From contig CAXATO010000005.1 of the NCBI GenBank assembly GCA_963972255.1, positions 124,001 through 188,000 on the forward strand: a stretch of 64,000 nt of DNA, in the 5' to 3' direction. Each line of letters begins with the position of its first letter. The first letter of the stretch is position 1. This document shows, piece by piece, positions 17,883-26,031 of the stretch. Source of the DNA: UBA1479 sp002706405. Its GTDB lineage: Bacteria; Pseudomonadota; Alphaproteobacteria; Rhodospirillales; Casp-alpha2. Position numbers and translations under genes: made by a program. The notes beneath the pieces are model-generated. The model made no database searches, was not told the origin of the DNA, and saw nothing but the letters and a program-made list of their open reading frames with translations.

Positions 17883-18695
17883 ATGGACCAAGCGGCCAAG
17901 GTAGCGGCGTTTCAGAAGCTGCATGCCGACCCGGGGTGTTTCATCATTCCCAATCCCTGGGATCTGGGATCCGCCCGTATGTTGGAAGCCATGGGCTTCA
18001 AGGCCCTGGCGACGACCAGTGCGGGGTATAATCTGTCCCGGGGCCAGGTCGACGGCGACGCGACGATCGAGGACCATTTCGCCCATTTCCGAGAGCTTTG
18101 TGCCGGCGTCGACGTGCCCATTAATGCGGACTTCGAGAACGCCTATGCCGACACCGCCGCGGGCGTTGCCGACAACATCCGGCATGCAGCCGGCACCGGG
18201 CTCGCGGGCGGCTCGCTCGAGGATTACGACGGCACGGCCATCTATGACTTGGCCGAGGCGGTCGAGCGGGTGACGGCCGCCGTCGAGGCCGCGCGTTCGG
18301 TCAATCCGCCCTTCGTGCTGACCGCCCGGGCGGAGAACTTGATCCGCGGCAATCCCGATCTGGGCGACACCATCAAGCGGCTTCAGGCCTATCAGGAGGC
18401 CGGCGCCGACGTTCTGTACGCGCCGGGGCTCAAAACGGCGGACGAGGTGCGGGCGGTGATCTCCTCCGTCGACCGGCCGGTCAACGTTCTGGGCGGCATT
18501 TCCGGCATGACCCTGAACTTTCAGGAAATGGCGGAATTGGGGGTCAAGCGCATCAGCGTCGGCGGCTCGCTGTTCCGTTCGGCCTACGGCAAAGCCATGG
18601 CGGATGCCCGGGAAATGCTCGATGCCGGGACCTTCGGCTTCGCCACCAGCGCGCCGCCGCTGCCGGCCTTCGTCAAGCTCTTCCGGCCGGGGTGA
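17883..18695 (+). CDS. Isocitrate lyase/PEP mutase family protein
   Basis: 270 residues. ATG at 17883 is 7 bases after GGGAG; a GTG at 17877 is too close. The (beta/alpha)8 family marks are readable: FIIPNPWDLGSARMLEAMGF, VPINADFENAYAD, GGSLEDYDG, FVLTARAENLI and VNVLGGISGMT. The isocitrate-lyase KKCGH motif is absent, so cleavage of isocitrate is unlikely; relatives are annotated as oxaloacetate decarboxylases, carboxyphosphonoenolpyruvate-mutase-like or 2-methylisocitrate lyase-like enzymes. It follows the AcuI-like gene by 21 bases and is likely in the same operon, which may point to C3-acid metabolism. Confidence 0.82.
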   Translation: MDQAAKVAAFQKLHADPGCFIIPNPWDLGSARMLEAMGFKALATTSAGYNLSRGQVDGDATIEDHFAHFRELCAGVDVPINADFENAYADTAAGVADNIRHAAGTGLAGGSLEDYDGTAIYDLAEAVERVTAAVEAARSVNPPFVLTARAENLIRGNPDLGDTIKRLQAYQEAGADVLYAPGLKTADEVRAVISSVDRPVNVLGGISGMTLNFQEMAELGVKRISVGGSLFRSAYGKAMADAREMLDAGTFGFATSAPPLPAFVKLFRPG

Positions 18696-18790
18696 CGGGC
18701 TGCCCGGGCGTTCGAATTAACGGATTGCTAACCATCGGGTGCCATCCTGACGTTGGACGAGTTTTTGACGCAGGATGGGATAGAACACCC

Positions 18791-19318
18791 ATGAGAAAGA
18801 TCATCGCAGCCATTGCCTTTTCGGTCGTGCTGACCGCGTGCGGTTACGCGGACAAGTACGAAGAAGGCGTCGCCGGTTACGAGCCGACCTATTGCTATGC
18901 GGCGCTGGGCGGCGGCGTGGAATGCTACCGTGCGCCCGTCGCCGGCGAGGACCGGCGGCTGGTCAACTATTACGGCAAGCACCCGTCGCGCTTTGACGCC
19001 CCGCCCGAACCGGCCCCGATCGAATACCAGGCCCCGCCCATGGTCAACACCTGGGTCAAGGACCCGGAACCGGTGGTCCGCGTCCTGCCCAAGGGCGACC
19101 TTGCGGACCGGCCCTGGCTGGCCTCCGGCTATCAGGAACCGGTCGCCCGCCAGGCTTCGCCGGTGGCGACCCAGGCCCTGCTGCGCCAGGCCCATGAACA
19201 CCTCAGCCACTCAATCCAGCAGGAGTCGCAGGACAAGCTGAACCGGTTCAGCCAGGCCGGATACCAGGGCGCCCAGCGCGTGGAACCGGCGCCGGCCGAT
19301 CCGCCGCCCTTTCGCTAG
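18791..19318 (+). CDS. Proline-rich lipoprotein of unknown function
   Basis: 175 residues. The signal sequence MRKIIAAIAFSVVLTACG ends in a lipobox (LTAC, Cys17), so it is a membrane-anchored lipoprotein. The next 60 residues hold an aromatic and Cys-bearing patch (EPTYCYAALGGGVECYRAP), then a proline-rich linker with APPMVNTWVKDPEPVV, and a Gln-rich helical end. I do not recognise a domain. The start at 18791 is chosen for the signal sequence; the reading frame is open 33 codons further up without a ribosome site. Confidence 0.75.
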   Translation: MRKIIAAIAFSVVLTACGYADKYEEGVAGYEPTYCYAALGGGVECYRAPVAGEDRRLVNYYGKHPSRFDAPPEPAPIEYQAPPMVNTWVKDPEPVVRVLPKGDLADRPWLASGYQEPVARQASPVATQALLRQAHEHLSHSIQQESQDKLNRFSQAGYQGAQRVEPAPADPPPFR

Positions 19319-19451
19319 TTCAAGCAGGTGGCCTGACGCCCCGTTTGGGCTCGAAAAGTCAGAAAATTCAATCGCTTGAATGGGTGAGCCGCCGCCTTAT
19401 GCGCGGGGCGCCTATTCGTAATTTCGAATATTCCACAGCTATCCGGATATA

Positions 19452-19467
19452 TGTGATGTCTATCACA
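19452..19467. promoter_or_regulatory. CRP-type binding site
   Basis: TGTGATGTCTATCACA fits the CRP consensus TGTGA-N6-TCACA with no mismatch in either half; the symmetry extends one base each way (A..T). It lies 79 bases before the GTG of the small gene downstream. A weak -10-like TACGAC at 19490-19495 would put the centre near -42, a class II activating position. Confidence 0.6.
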
Positions 19468-19545
19468 TGACTTTTCCGGCCGCTTTTGGTACGACTCCTG
19501 ATCATCGAACCTGACAAAAACCTGACATCTTTTAGGAGCTGTGCG

Positions 19546-19743
19546 GTGGACCAGGAAAAGGCTTCGAAACCGGTGATCAGAAAGACCGAGCTGCAGCGTC
19601 TGCAGAACGAGCTGGTCGGCGGCAAGGCATCGAAAAAGGCGAAGAAACCTTCATCCGCCGCGAAAGTTCGCATGATGGAGGGCGCACGCAACGCCTGTGG
19701 CCCGCTCAACAGCTGCCGCGACTGGCGCTGGGGCGGCAATTAA
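19546..19743 (+). CDS. Small basic protein of unknown function
   Basis: 65 residues from a GTG with TAGGAG 7 bases upstream. The N-terminal half is Lys-rich and likely helical (KTELQRLQNELVGGKASKKA); the end is NACGPLNSCRDWRWGGN, with two cysteines five residues apart and a Trp pair. I know no named family. The CRP-type palindrome upstream suggests control by cAMP or a related regulator. Good codon use and a ribosome site support a real gene. Confidence 0.55.
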   Translation: MDQEKASKPVIRKTELQRLQNELVGGKASKKAKKPSSAAKVRMMEGARNACGPLNSCRDWRWGGN

Positions 19744-19847
19744 GCCGACACCCTCCCAATGCGACAGGACGCGGATGGTTCGCCGCGCGGGTCTCTGCTT
19801 TTTTGTCCAATTTTGTGGGCCCGGCACCGGTGCGGGTGAGGTCTTTC

Positions 19848-19876
19848 TTGACACCTGCGCGGCAGGGCCTTAAATC
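19848..19876 (+). promoter_or_regulatory. Promoter of tRNA-Met
   Basis: A perfect TTGACA and a TAAATC are 17 bases apart. Transcription would start about 45 bases before the first tRNA base, a usual leader length. The next upstream gene ends 100 bases earlier. Confidence 0.6.
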
Positions 19877-19926
19877 CCTCCACGCCGTTCAACGGGTCCC
19901 AGACCCGCGGCCGGCCCCAACATTGG

Positions 19927-20003
19927 GGCGGAGTAGCTCAGCTGGTTAGAGCAGCGGAATCATAATCCGCGTGTCGGGGGTTCGAGTCCCTCCTCCGCTA
20001 CCA
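19927..20003 (+). tRNA. tRNA-Met (CAT), elongator
   Basis: 77 bases including the encoded CCA. The acceptor stem GGCGGAG pairs with CTCCGCT (one G-T pair), the D-arm has AGCTCAGCTGGTTAGAGC, the anticodon stem GCGGA/TCCGC holds the 7-base loop ATCATAA with anticodon CAT, and the T-arm carries GTTCGAG. The first base pair and the D-loop fit elongator rather than initiator tRNA-Met. A CAT tRNA for Ile (lysidine type) is possible in principle, but the overall sequence is that of alphaproteobacterial elongator Met. Confidence 0.93.
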
Positions 20004-20291
20004 AATTTCCAAATACATTAATGCCTTGCGGTTCAGTCGAGAAATCGGCTGGCACCATGTTCGCTGCAAGTGCCCGCTGGGGCCCCTCAACCGTCCCCGT
20101 TCCGCCAAGGGTATGGCCCCGGCACCCCGGTGAGCGACCCGGCGGATCCAGAGGGACACCCCGCAAACGCGGACAACACTTCCGAGAATTCAAACAGCCT
20201 ACCCGGGTCGACCGGCCGCGCCTGCTTGGCGCGCTGGCGACCACAGCAGCGCTGCGCCTGCGTGAATGCCGGGTGCGCGGAGGAGAAAGTC

Positions 20292-20525
20292 ATGTTCACT
20301 CCCTTCCGGCTGAACAAGCCGGTCGGCGAGGCGTTCAATATGGATTTGGACGATGCGTTCAACACCAAGAAAGCACTCGTGGATTTGGGTCTTCTGGAGG
20401 TACCCGAATACGGACTTACGGAATTCTCCGACCGGCCCATGTTGGACGCCGTCAAAGCCATTCAGCGCGCGCAGGGCCTCAAAGTTGACGGAAAGATGGT
20501 GCCAGAGGGCGATCAATATTTTTAA
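20292..20525 (+). CDS. Short peptidoglycan-binding-like protein, probably truncated
   Basis: 77 residues, ATG with AGGAG 6 bases upstream. The second half (YGLTEFSDRPMLDAVKAIQR followed by AQGLKVDGKM) matches the PG_binding_1 pattern of a helix with AVKxxQ, then GLxVDGxM. In alphaproteobacterial relatives I recall, this segment continues with a PGGxT stretch and further sequence; here it runs into VPEGDQYF and a stop inside an AT-rich tract. The frame is also open upstream of the ATG (to about 20070) with unnatural composition. It may be the remnant of a phage-type or cell-wall gene cut by later insertion. Confidence 0.5.
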   Translation: MFTPFRLNKPVGEAFNMDLDDAFNTKKALVDLGLLEVPEYGLTEFSDRPMLDAVKAIQRAQGLKVDGKMVPEGDQYF

Positions 20526-20637
20526 TTGAATATGATTTCATATATTATAACAGTAGTAGCAAAAACAAATGAAGAAGGCTAAGATCAGGTCGAACTGGCA
20601 TTTGCCCCTGCATTTCGGTTCAATCTCTGTAATCGCT

Positions 20638-21033
20638 ATGGCCAAATCTGGCGTCGGTGCACCCAAAAGACACAACACCCGCGAAGAGGACTTGGAAAGA
20701 CTGAGGGACTACGAAACCGCCCTTGATCGGGCCCGCAAATGTGATCAGTGGGTCCGTGATGTCCTATTCTATATCTACCGTCACCTACGCCAGCTCGAAG
20801 ATTACGACCAGCACGAAGCCTACATGCGGGAAACTGTGGCTGATCTGGAAAACGAACGGGAACTCGACATCCCATTCCTTGAGGACGACTGGCTGAAACG
20901 GATACCGGTGGGGAAAATGGACGAGGACCTCCGCTTCATCTACCAAGCCGATGTCGCCGCCGACAAGGCCAGGCGCCGCGCCGCCGCGGAAAAATCCGTT
21001 CCCACCCGAGAGGAGTGGGAGACGTTCCTTTGA
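20638..21033 (+). CDS. Uncharacterised charged protein, partner of the AAA ATPase
   Basis: 131 residues if begun at ATG 20638; an in-frame ATG at 20569 adds 23 atypical residues. Neither has a clear ribosome site. The protein is very rich in Asp, Glu, Arg and Lys and predicted helical throughout: RHNTREEDLERLRDYETALD, then LRQLEDYDQHEAYMRETVAD, and a C terminus of KARRRAAAEKSVPTREEWET. No domain is recognised. Its stop overlaps the TTG start of the ATPase gene, so the two are co-translated and probably act together. GC content is visibly lower than in the flanking core genes, hinting at acquisition. Confidence 0.55.
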   Translation: MAKSGVGAPKRHNTREEDLERLRDYETALDRARKCDQWVRDVLFYIYRHLRQLEDYDQHEAYMRETVADLENERELDIPFLEDDWLKRIPVGKMDEDLRFIYQADVAADKARRRAAAEKSVPTREEWETFL

Positions 21034-21785
21034 GGAAGCCCTCGACCGCTCTCAAAGCGCCGTTCCTCAAGCGTGTCTCCCTGCTGCCGGAGAAGGCGGA
21101 ACGGAACAAGTTCCCGTTCACCCGGTTTGCCGACCTGCTGACCGATGATTTCTTCATGGAATTCACGCACCCCGTGACCATCTTTGTCGGCGAGAACGGA
21201 TCCGGCAAATCGACGATCCTTCAGGCGTTGGCAAAGCTCGCGGGCTTTGCCGCGGGCGGCGGAGATGCCTGGTTTCAACTGCATTACACCGCCGACACGA
21301 CGGACACGACGCTCGTCCAGGCACTGCGGCCCGCTTGGTTGCCTAAGGTATCCAACGGGTTCTTTTTTCGCTCCGATACCTTCGCGGATGTTGCCCGTTA
21401 CATAGATGATGAGGGAAATCAGGCCATTCACGGCGGCCCCCTTTGGGAGCGGAGCCACGGTGAAATTTTCATGTCCGTCTTCAACGACCGGTTCGCGCCA
21501 ACGAAACGCTGCATGTACCTCATGGACGAGCCGGAAAATGCGCTGTCGCCCATGCGCCAGTTCGAGTTGATGCGGCTTATGCGGGATTGGGAGATGTCCG
21601 GCAACGCACAGATGATCATGGCAACACACTCACCGATCCTCATGAGTTATCCCGGTGCCGATCTCCGGTACTTCTCGGGCACTGGGATCGAGCCGATTTC
21701 CTATGACGAAATCGAACACGTGCAAATCACGCGCGCCTTCCTTAATAACCCGGCCCGGGTTCTCGACGAATTGTTTAGGGACTAG
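21030..21785 (+). CDS. AAA family ATPase (COG3910-like)
   Basis: 251 residues from a TTG that overlaps the upstream stop and has GGGAG 8 bases before it; a GTG at 21015 is an alternative. Walker A is FVGENGSGKST, Walker B is CMYLMDEPENALSP, and the H-loop is MATHSPILM. The segments GFFFRSDTFADVARYIDD and SHGEIFMSVFNDRF, plus YDEIEHVQITRAFLNNP, match the small single-domain predicted ATPases of COG3910, which are related to the ABC/SMC/OLD heads. It has no fused effector domain, so the upstream protein may supply it. Its function is unknown; a stress or defence role is only a guess from the ATPase type, the two-gene layout and the tRNA-proximal site. Confidence 0.8.
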   Translation: MRKPSTALKAPFLKRVSLLPEKAERNKFPFTRFADLLTDDFFMEFTHPVTIFVGENGSGKSTILQALAKLAGFAAGGGDAWFQLHYTADTTDTTLVQALRPAWLPKVSNGFFFRSDTFADVARYIDDEGNQAIHGGPLWERSHGEIFMSVFNDRFAPTKRCMYLMDEPENALSPMRQFELMRLMRDWEMSGNAQMIMATHSPILMSYPGADLRYFSGTGIEPISYDEIEHVQITRAFLNNPARVLDELFRD

Positions 21786-21967
21786 TCCCACGACCTGACC
21801 CAGTCGCGGCGCCATTTCTTTGAATGAATTTGCTTTTTCGGCGAAAAACCGATATGCCCTGCGCCAAGAGCGTGATGTCTCTTTTCTCTGACGCTTAATT
21901 CCCGACAGATAACCCTGGGGTGGCCGAGTTCGGCCCGTTCCCGAACCTGTCAAACGGAGGCCTCCAC

Positions 21968-22198
21968 ATGGCCGGCAAGAAATCCAAGGGCAAGAGCCCT
22001 CAGTTCCTGATGTTCAACGTAACCTACGGCGACGGCACCGTGACCTCGAACCGCCGGGTGTCGACGGATCTGCTCGACCAGTCCTATGGCGACGCCCTGG
22101 AAGACCTGGTGCGGGCGGCCATCGAACAGCAGGACAACGACATCGCCCAGCGCTCGGGCCAGACCCGCGCGCCGATCAAGTCCATCGCCAAGGCCTGA
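21968..22198 (+). CDS. Small conserved-looking protein of unknown function
   Basis: 76 residues, ATG with GGAGG 7 bases upstream. Sequence features: a Lys-rich start (MAGKKSKGKSP), a short beta-like stretch (FLMFNVTYGDGTVTSNRRVS), then an acidic helix with LEDLVRAAIEQQDNDIAQRS and a basic end. No signal peptide or membrane helix. No family recognised. The good ribosome site and the lack of a competing frame support it as a gene; it stands alone between the ATPase module and the MFS exporter. Confidence 0.6.
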   Translation: MAGKKSKGKSPQFLMFNVTYGDGTVTSNRRVSTDLLDQSYGDALEDLVRAAIEQQDNDIAQRSGQTRAPIKSIAKA

Positions 22199-22286
22199 TC
22201 CCGGTTGCCGCCCTTGCGGCCGCGCCGAAATCCGTTGAGATAAGCGGCGGCGACACCTGCTTTTTTTCATCCCGCCCGAGCGCAAC

Positions 22287-22296
22287 TTGTATACAA
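22287..22296. promoter_or_regulatory. TTGTATACAA palindrome, GntR-type operator candidate
   Basis: An exact 10-base palindrome 29 bases before the exporter start. The same 10 bases recur at 36425. FCD-type GntR regulators often bind TGTATACA-like sites, and one is encoded at 26.3 kb; the link is inferred. Confidence 0.4.
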
Positions 22297-22324
22297 TCGC
22301 CGTCGCTGGGAGGCAGGCAGGCGG

Positions 22325-23938
22325 TTGACGCACGCCCTGGGTTCTTCCGGCGCGCCCAGGCAACCGGATACTCCACGCGTGCAGACCGACAACCCCGCCA
22401 TCGCCAGACAGTTCGAACGGTTTGGTCCGTCCTATCGCTGGTGGGCGACGGCCTGCGGCATGCTGGCGTCGATGACCATGGTGCTGTCGTCGACCATCGT
22501 CAATGTCTCCATCCCATCGATCATGGGGGCGTTCGGCATCGGCCAGGACCTGGCGCAATGGGCCTCGACGGCTTTCCTGACGACCATGGTCGCGAGCCAG
22601 ATTCTCAATTCCTGGACGTCGCGCTTCATCGGGCCGCGCAATACCTGTCTGATGGCGCTTGGGATATTCTCGGCCGGGGCCGTTCTGGCCGCGGTCAGCC
22701 CATCCATCGAATTGCTGATCCTGGGCCGGATCATGCAAGGCTTCAGCGCCGGGCTGGTGCAGCCCTTGGCGTTGGCCACGGCGGTCGCCGTATTCCCGCC
22801 GGAACGCCGCGGCCTGGCCGTGGGCACCGTCGGCATGGGCATCGCGCTGGCGCCCACCTTCGGGCCGCTGGTCGGCGGCGTGACCATCGATCTGGTGACC
22901 TGGCGCCATGTCTTCATCGTGCCGCTGCCGCTGGTCGCCCTGTCGGCCATGATGGCGCTGACCTTCATGCCCGCGCGCAACCCGTTGGAAAAGAAGCCGA
23001 GCTTCGATTGGGTCGGGTTCATTCTGCTCTGCGTGGCGCTGGTCACCCTGATGGCGGGGATCGGCAACGGCCAGCGTTGGGGATGGGAGTCGCCCAAGTT
23101 CACGATCTTCATGGTCGTCGGCGTCCTGTCGGCGGTCCTGTTCGTGGTCACCCAGCTGCATTCCAAAAGCCCGCTTCTCGATCCCAAGCTGTTCCTTGAT
23201 GCGCGCTTCGCCTCGGCCGTGGCCGTGGCCTTCGCCTTCGGGCTCGGCAATTTCGCGACCAACTATTCGATCCCGCTGTTCACCCAGACGATCCAGGGTT
23301 ACACGGCGACCAAGGCCGGTCTGGTTCTGGTCCCGGCGGGGCTGTTGCTGGTCATGATGATGCAGGCCTCGGGGCGGCTGGCCGATGCGGTGCCGCCCCA
23401 TTGGCCGATCATCGTCGGCTGCAGCACCTTCGCCGTGGCGGCCATGGTGCTGGCCACCATCGACGTCAACACGGCCTTTGTGACGGTGGCGCTGCTGGCC
23501 ATGTGGACGCGCGGCTCCATGAGCCTGATTTCCCCCAACATGGGTAAGGCGGCTCTCTCCGCCGTGCCGGCGGACAAGATCGCGCAGGGGGCGGGGACCT
23601 TCAATTTCTTCCGCCAGATGGGCGGGGCGTTCGGCGTCAACATGACGGCCGTGACCATCGAAATGCGCACCGCCTATCACGCCGATTTCCTGACCGCGAC
23701 CCAGACCAGCTCGAAGGGGCCGACGGCGGAGATGCTGGACAAGGTGCGCGATCTGCTGAATGCCGGCGGCGTGCCGTCACCGGCAGACAGTGCGATGGCG
23801 CTCGACTACCTGGGCCGCGTCCTCTATGCCCAGGCCAATACCTTCGCGTTCCATGATTCGTTCCGCCAGATCGCCGTGATCTTCGCGCTGACCCTGATCC
23901 CGGCCATCATCCTGGGGCGCTCGCGATCGAAGGAATAA
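22325..23938 (+). CDS. MFS drug exporter, DHA2 (EmrB/QacA-like)
   Basis: 537 residues with about 14 membrane helices, the DHA2 topology. The start is the TTG after a GGGAGG stretch; GTG at 22379 is an alternative. Helix 1 carries MTMVLSSTIVNVSIPSIMG, and the motif-C region reads GMGIALAPTFGPLVGG with DLVTWRHVF behind it. The loop FMPARNPLEKKPSFDWVG separates the halves, as in EmrB proteins. It would expel lipophilic compounds using the proton gradient. No EmrA-type adaptor is nearby. The TTGTATACAA palindrome just upstream is a likely control site. Confidence 0.87.
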   Translation: MTHALGSSGAPRQPDTPRVQTDNPAIARQFERFGPSYRWWATACGMLASMTMVLSSTIVNVSIPSIMGAFGIGQDLAQWASTAFLTTMVASQILNSWTSRFIGPRNTCLMALGIFSAGAVLAAVSPSIELLILGRIMQGFSAGLVQPLALATAVAVFPPERRGLAVGTVGMGIALAPTFGPLVGGVTIDLVTWRHVFIVPLPLVALSAMMALTFMPARNPLEKKPSFDWVGFILLCVALVTLMAGIGNGQRWGWESPKFTIFMVVGVLSAVLFVVTQLHSKSPLLDPKLFLDARFASAVAVAFAFGLGNFATNYSIPLFTQTIQGYTATKAGLVLVPAGLLLVMMMQASGRLADAVPPHWPIIVGCSTFAVAAMVLATIDVNTAFVTVALLAMWTRGSMSLISPNMGKAALSAVPADKIAQGAGTFNFFRQMGGAFGVNMTAVTIEMRTAYHADFLTATQTSSKGPTAEMLDKVRDLLNAGGVPSPADSAMALDYLGRVLYAQANTFAFHDSFRQIAVIFALTLIPAIILGRSRSKE

Positions 23939-23970
23939 GCGCGAGTTAAACACTTATCTCGGCCGGCGGG

Positions 23971-26031
23971 TTACGTTGCGTCCGCCGCGGTGCGGTTGGG
24001 AAGAACCACTCGCACGGTCGTGCCGCGGCCGATGCGGCTGTCGATCTGCAGTTCGCCGTCGTGGGCCGCGGCCAGCGCCTTGGCGATGGACAGGCCCAGC
24101 CCCGTGCCCAATTGGGCGATATGCGGGTCGGAATGAAGCTGCTGGAACGGTTCGATCACCTGGTCCAGCTTTTCGTCCGGAATGCCCTTACCCGTATCCG
24201 ATACCTCGAGAATGTGACGGCCCGGTTCCTCGCGGGCGCTCAGGGTCACCAGCCCGCCCGGGGGCGTGAACTTCACGGCGTTGAACAACAGGTTGAGGAT
24301 CACCTGTTTGATCGCCCGTTCATCCACGAACAGGCGTGAGATGGCGTCCGGAACCTTGATGTCGAAATAGATCTGGGTGCAGTCGATGGCCCCGGTGACC
24401 ACGCGCAGGCAATCGTCGAACAGGGGGGCGATGTCGATGTGGGACCGTTTGAGAATGTTGCGTCCGGCTTCGATCTTCGACAGGTCGAGGATGTCGTCGA
24501 CCAGGGACAGCAGATGGCGGCTGGAGTGCATGATGTCGCCGGCATACTCGTGGTATTTCTCCGACCCCAGGGGGCCGAAATACTGCCGGTTGATCATCTC
24601 CGAGAACCCGATGATGGCGTTCAGCGGCGTGCGCAATTCATGGCTCATGGAGGCGAGAAAATTGGATTTCGCCTTGCTGGCCTGTTCGGCTTCCATCTTC
24701 GCGGAATACAGATTTTCCAGCACAAGGTTGTACTGGCGGGCGATGTCGCCGATGTCGGAATTAGGCTCGACCGGAATGGGCCGGGAGAAATCACCGGTCA
24801 GGCGCTGCACCTCCATGGACCGCAGGATGTCCAACTGTTCCGTCGATTGGTTGTGCTCACTGACGTTCAGGCCGATGCGTTCGGCCTCGGGCGATACGCG
24901 CAGCGGCACGAACCTGTTGATGATCGACAGCATGATATAGCTGACGCCGAAGGCCCAGACGGCGGCGGTCAGCACGCCGATGCCCTGGGCGACGAACTGT
25001 CCCCAGCGATCCAGGCCCGTGCCGAGGGTGTCCAGGTCACCCAAAAGGGCGACGGCCAGGGTGCCCCATACGCCGGCGACACCGTGCACGGGAAATGCAT
25101 AGACCACGTCGTCGAGCTTCCAGCGGTCGAGCAACAGGGAGGTCAGCACGCAGAACCCGCCGCCGATGGCGCCGATGGTCACCGCCCCGGCGATCGAGAC
25201 GCAATGGGCGGCCGGCGTGATCGCGACCAAGCCGGCGAGCGCGCCGTTGAGCATGGTCGGCACGTCCAGCCGCTTCATCATGATGGGACCCAGCAGCATC
25301 GCGCCCAGTCCGCCGAAGGCGCCCGCAATCACCGTATTGAGAACGATATGCGGGACCTTGTCCGAAGCCGCCAGGGTGCTGCCGCCGTTGAAGCCGATCC
25401 AGCCGACCCAGATGATGAACACGCCCAGCGCCGCCAGCGGCAGCGAATGGCTGCGAAAGGGGGTGCGCGATCCGTCGAACCGACCGGTGCGCGGGCCGAT
25501 GATGATAACTGCGGCCAGGCTGACCCAGCCGGCGACGGAATGGACCACCGTGCCGCCGGCGAAGTCGACGAAGCCGATCGCCATCAACCAGCCCGGGTCG
25601 CCGCCGAACACGCCGCCCCAGGCCCAATGGCCGAAAATCGGATAGATGAGCAGGGCGACAACGACGCTGATCAGCAGGTATCCCGAGTAGCGTGCCCGCT
25701 CGGCGATGGCGCCGGACACGATGGTCGTCGCCGTGCCGCAGAACATGAGCTGAAAGACGAAGAAGGTCGCCGATGCCGGATCGGGCAGGGAAAACAGGAA
25801 GTTTTCCATTCCGATCAGGCCATTGTCGCTGGCGCCGAACATCAGGCCGAAGCCGACGAACCAGAACACGCCGGCGGAAATGCAGAAGTCGGCGAAGTTC
25901 TTGGCCGCCACGTTGATCGAATTCTTGGAACGGACGGAGCCGCTTTCCAGGCAGCAGAACCCGGCCTGCATCAAGAAGACCAAGGCCGACGCGGTCAGCA
26001 CCCAGACGATGTCAATTTTCGTTACGTCCAT
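23971..26031 (-). CDS. Ammonium transporter-histidine kinase fusion (Amt-HK)
   Basis: 686 residues. Residues 1-375 form an Amt/Rh channel with about 11 helices: VDFAGGTVVHSVAGW carries the first pore histidine (H164), and YAFPVHGVAGVWGTL the second (H316). The usual GLDVSEHGE end appears as GLNVSEHNQS. A short HAMP-like segment (SDIGDIARQYNLVLENL) leads into a HisKA domain (FLASMSHELRTPLNAIIGF, His464) and a HATPase domain with DTGKGIP and LGTGLGLSIAKAL. There is no receiver domain. It should sense ammonium at the pore and signal by phosphorylation. No glnK or response regulator is adjacent. The related Kuenenia Amt5 fusion is described as a sensor; function here is by analogy. Confidence 0.92.
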   Translation of the reverse strand: MDVTKIDIVWVLTASALVFLMQAGFCCLESGSVRSKNSINVAAKNFADFCISAGVFWFVGFGLMFGASDNGLIGMENFLFSLPDPASATFFVFQLMFCGTATTIVSGAIAERARYSGYLLISVVVALLIYPIFGHWAWGGVFGGDPGWLMAIGFVDFAGGTVVHSVAGWVSLAAVIIIGPRTGRFDGSRTPFRSHSLPLAALGVFIIWVGWIGFNGGSTLAASDKVPHIVLNTVIAGAFGGLGAMLLGPIMMKRLDVPTMLNGALAGLVAITPAAHCVSIAGAVTIGAIGGGFCVLTSLLLDRWKLDDVVYAFPVHGVAGVWGTLAVALLGDLDTLGTGLDRWGQFVAQGIGVLTAAVWAFGVSYIMLSIINRFVPLRVSPEAERIGLNVSEHNQSTEQLDILRSMEVQRLTGDFSRPIPVEPNSDIGDIARQYNLVLENLYSAKMEAEQASKAKSNFLASMSHELRTPLNAIIGFSEMINRQYFGPLGSEKYHEYAGDIMHSSRHLLSLVDDILDLSKIEAGRNILKRSHIDIAPLFDDCLRVVTGAIDCTQIYFDIKVPDAISRLFVDERAIKQVILNLLFNAVKFTPPGGLVTLSAREEPGRHILEVSDTGKGIPDEKLDQVIEPFQQLHSDPHIAQLGTGLGLSIAKALAAAHDGELQIDSRIGRGTTVRVVLPNRTAADAT

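Noticed and set aside
20003..21785. Full integrative element at tRNA-Met
   Set aside because: No integrase, no repeat of the tRNA 3' end (GTTCGAGTCCCTCC) found further on in the window; only small-scale insertion is supportable.
21834..21848. TTTTTC-GGC-GAAAAA as a terminator after the ATPase gene
   Set aside because: The stem is almost all A-T and weak, with no GC core and no following T-run in the needed place.
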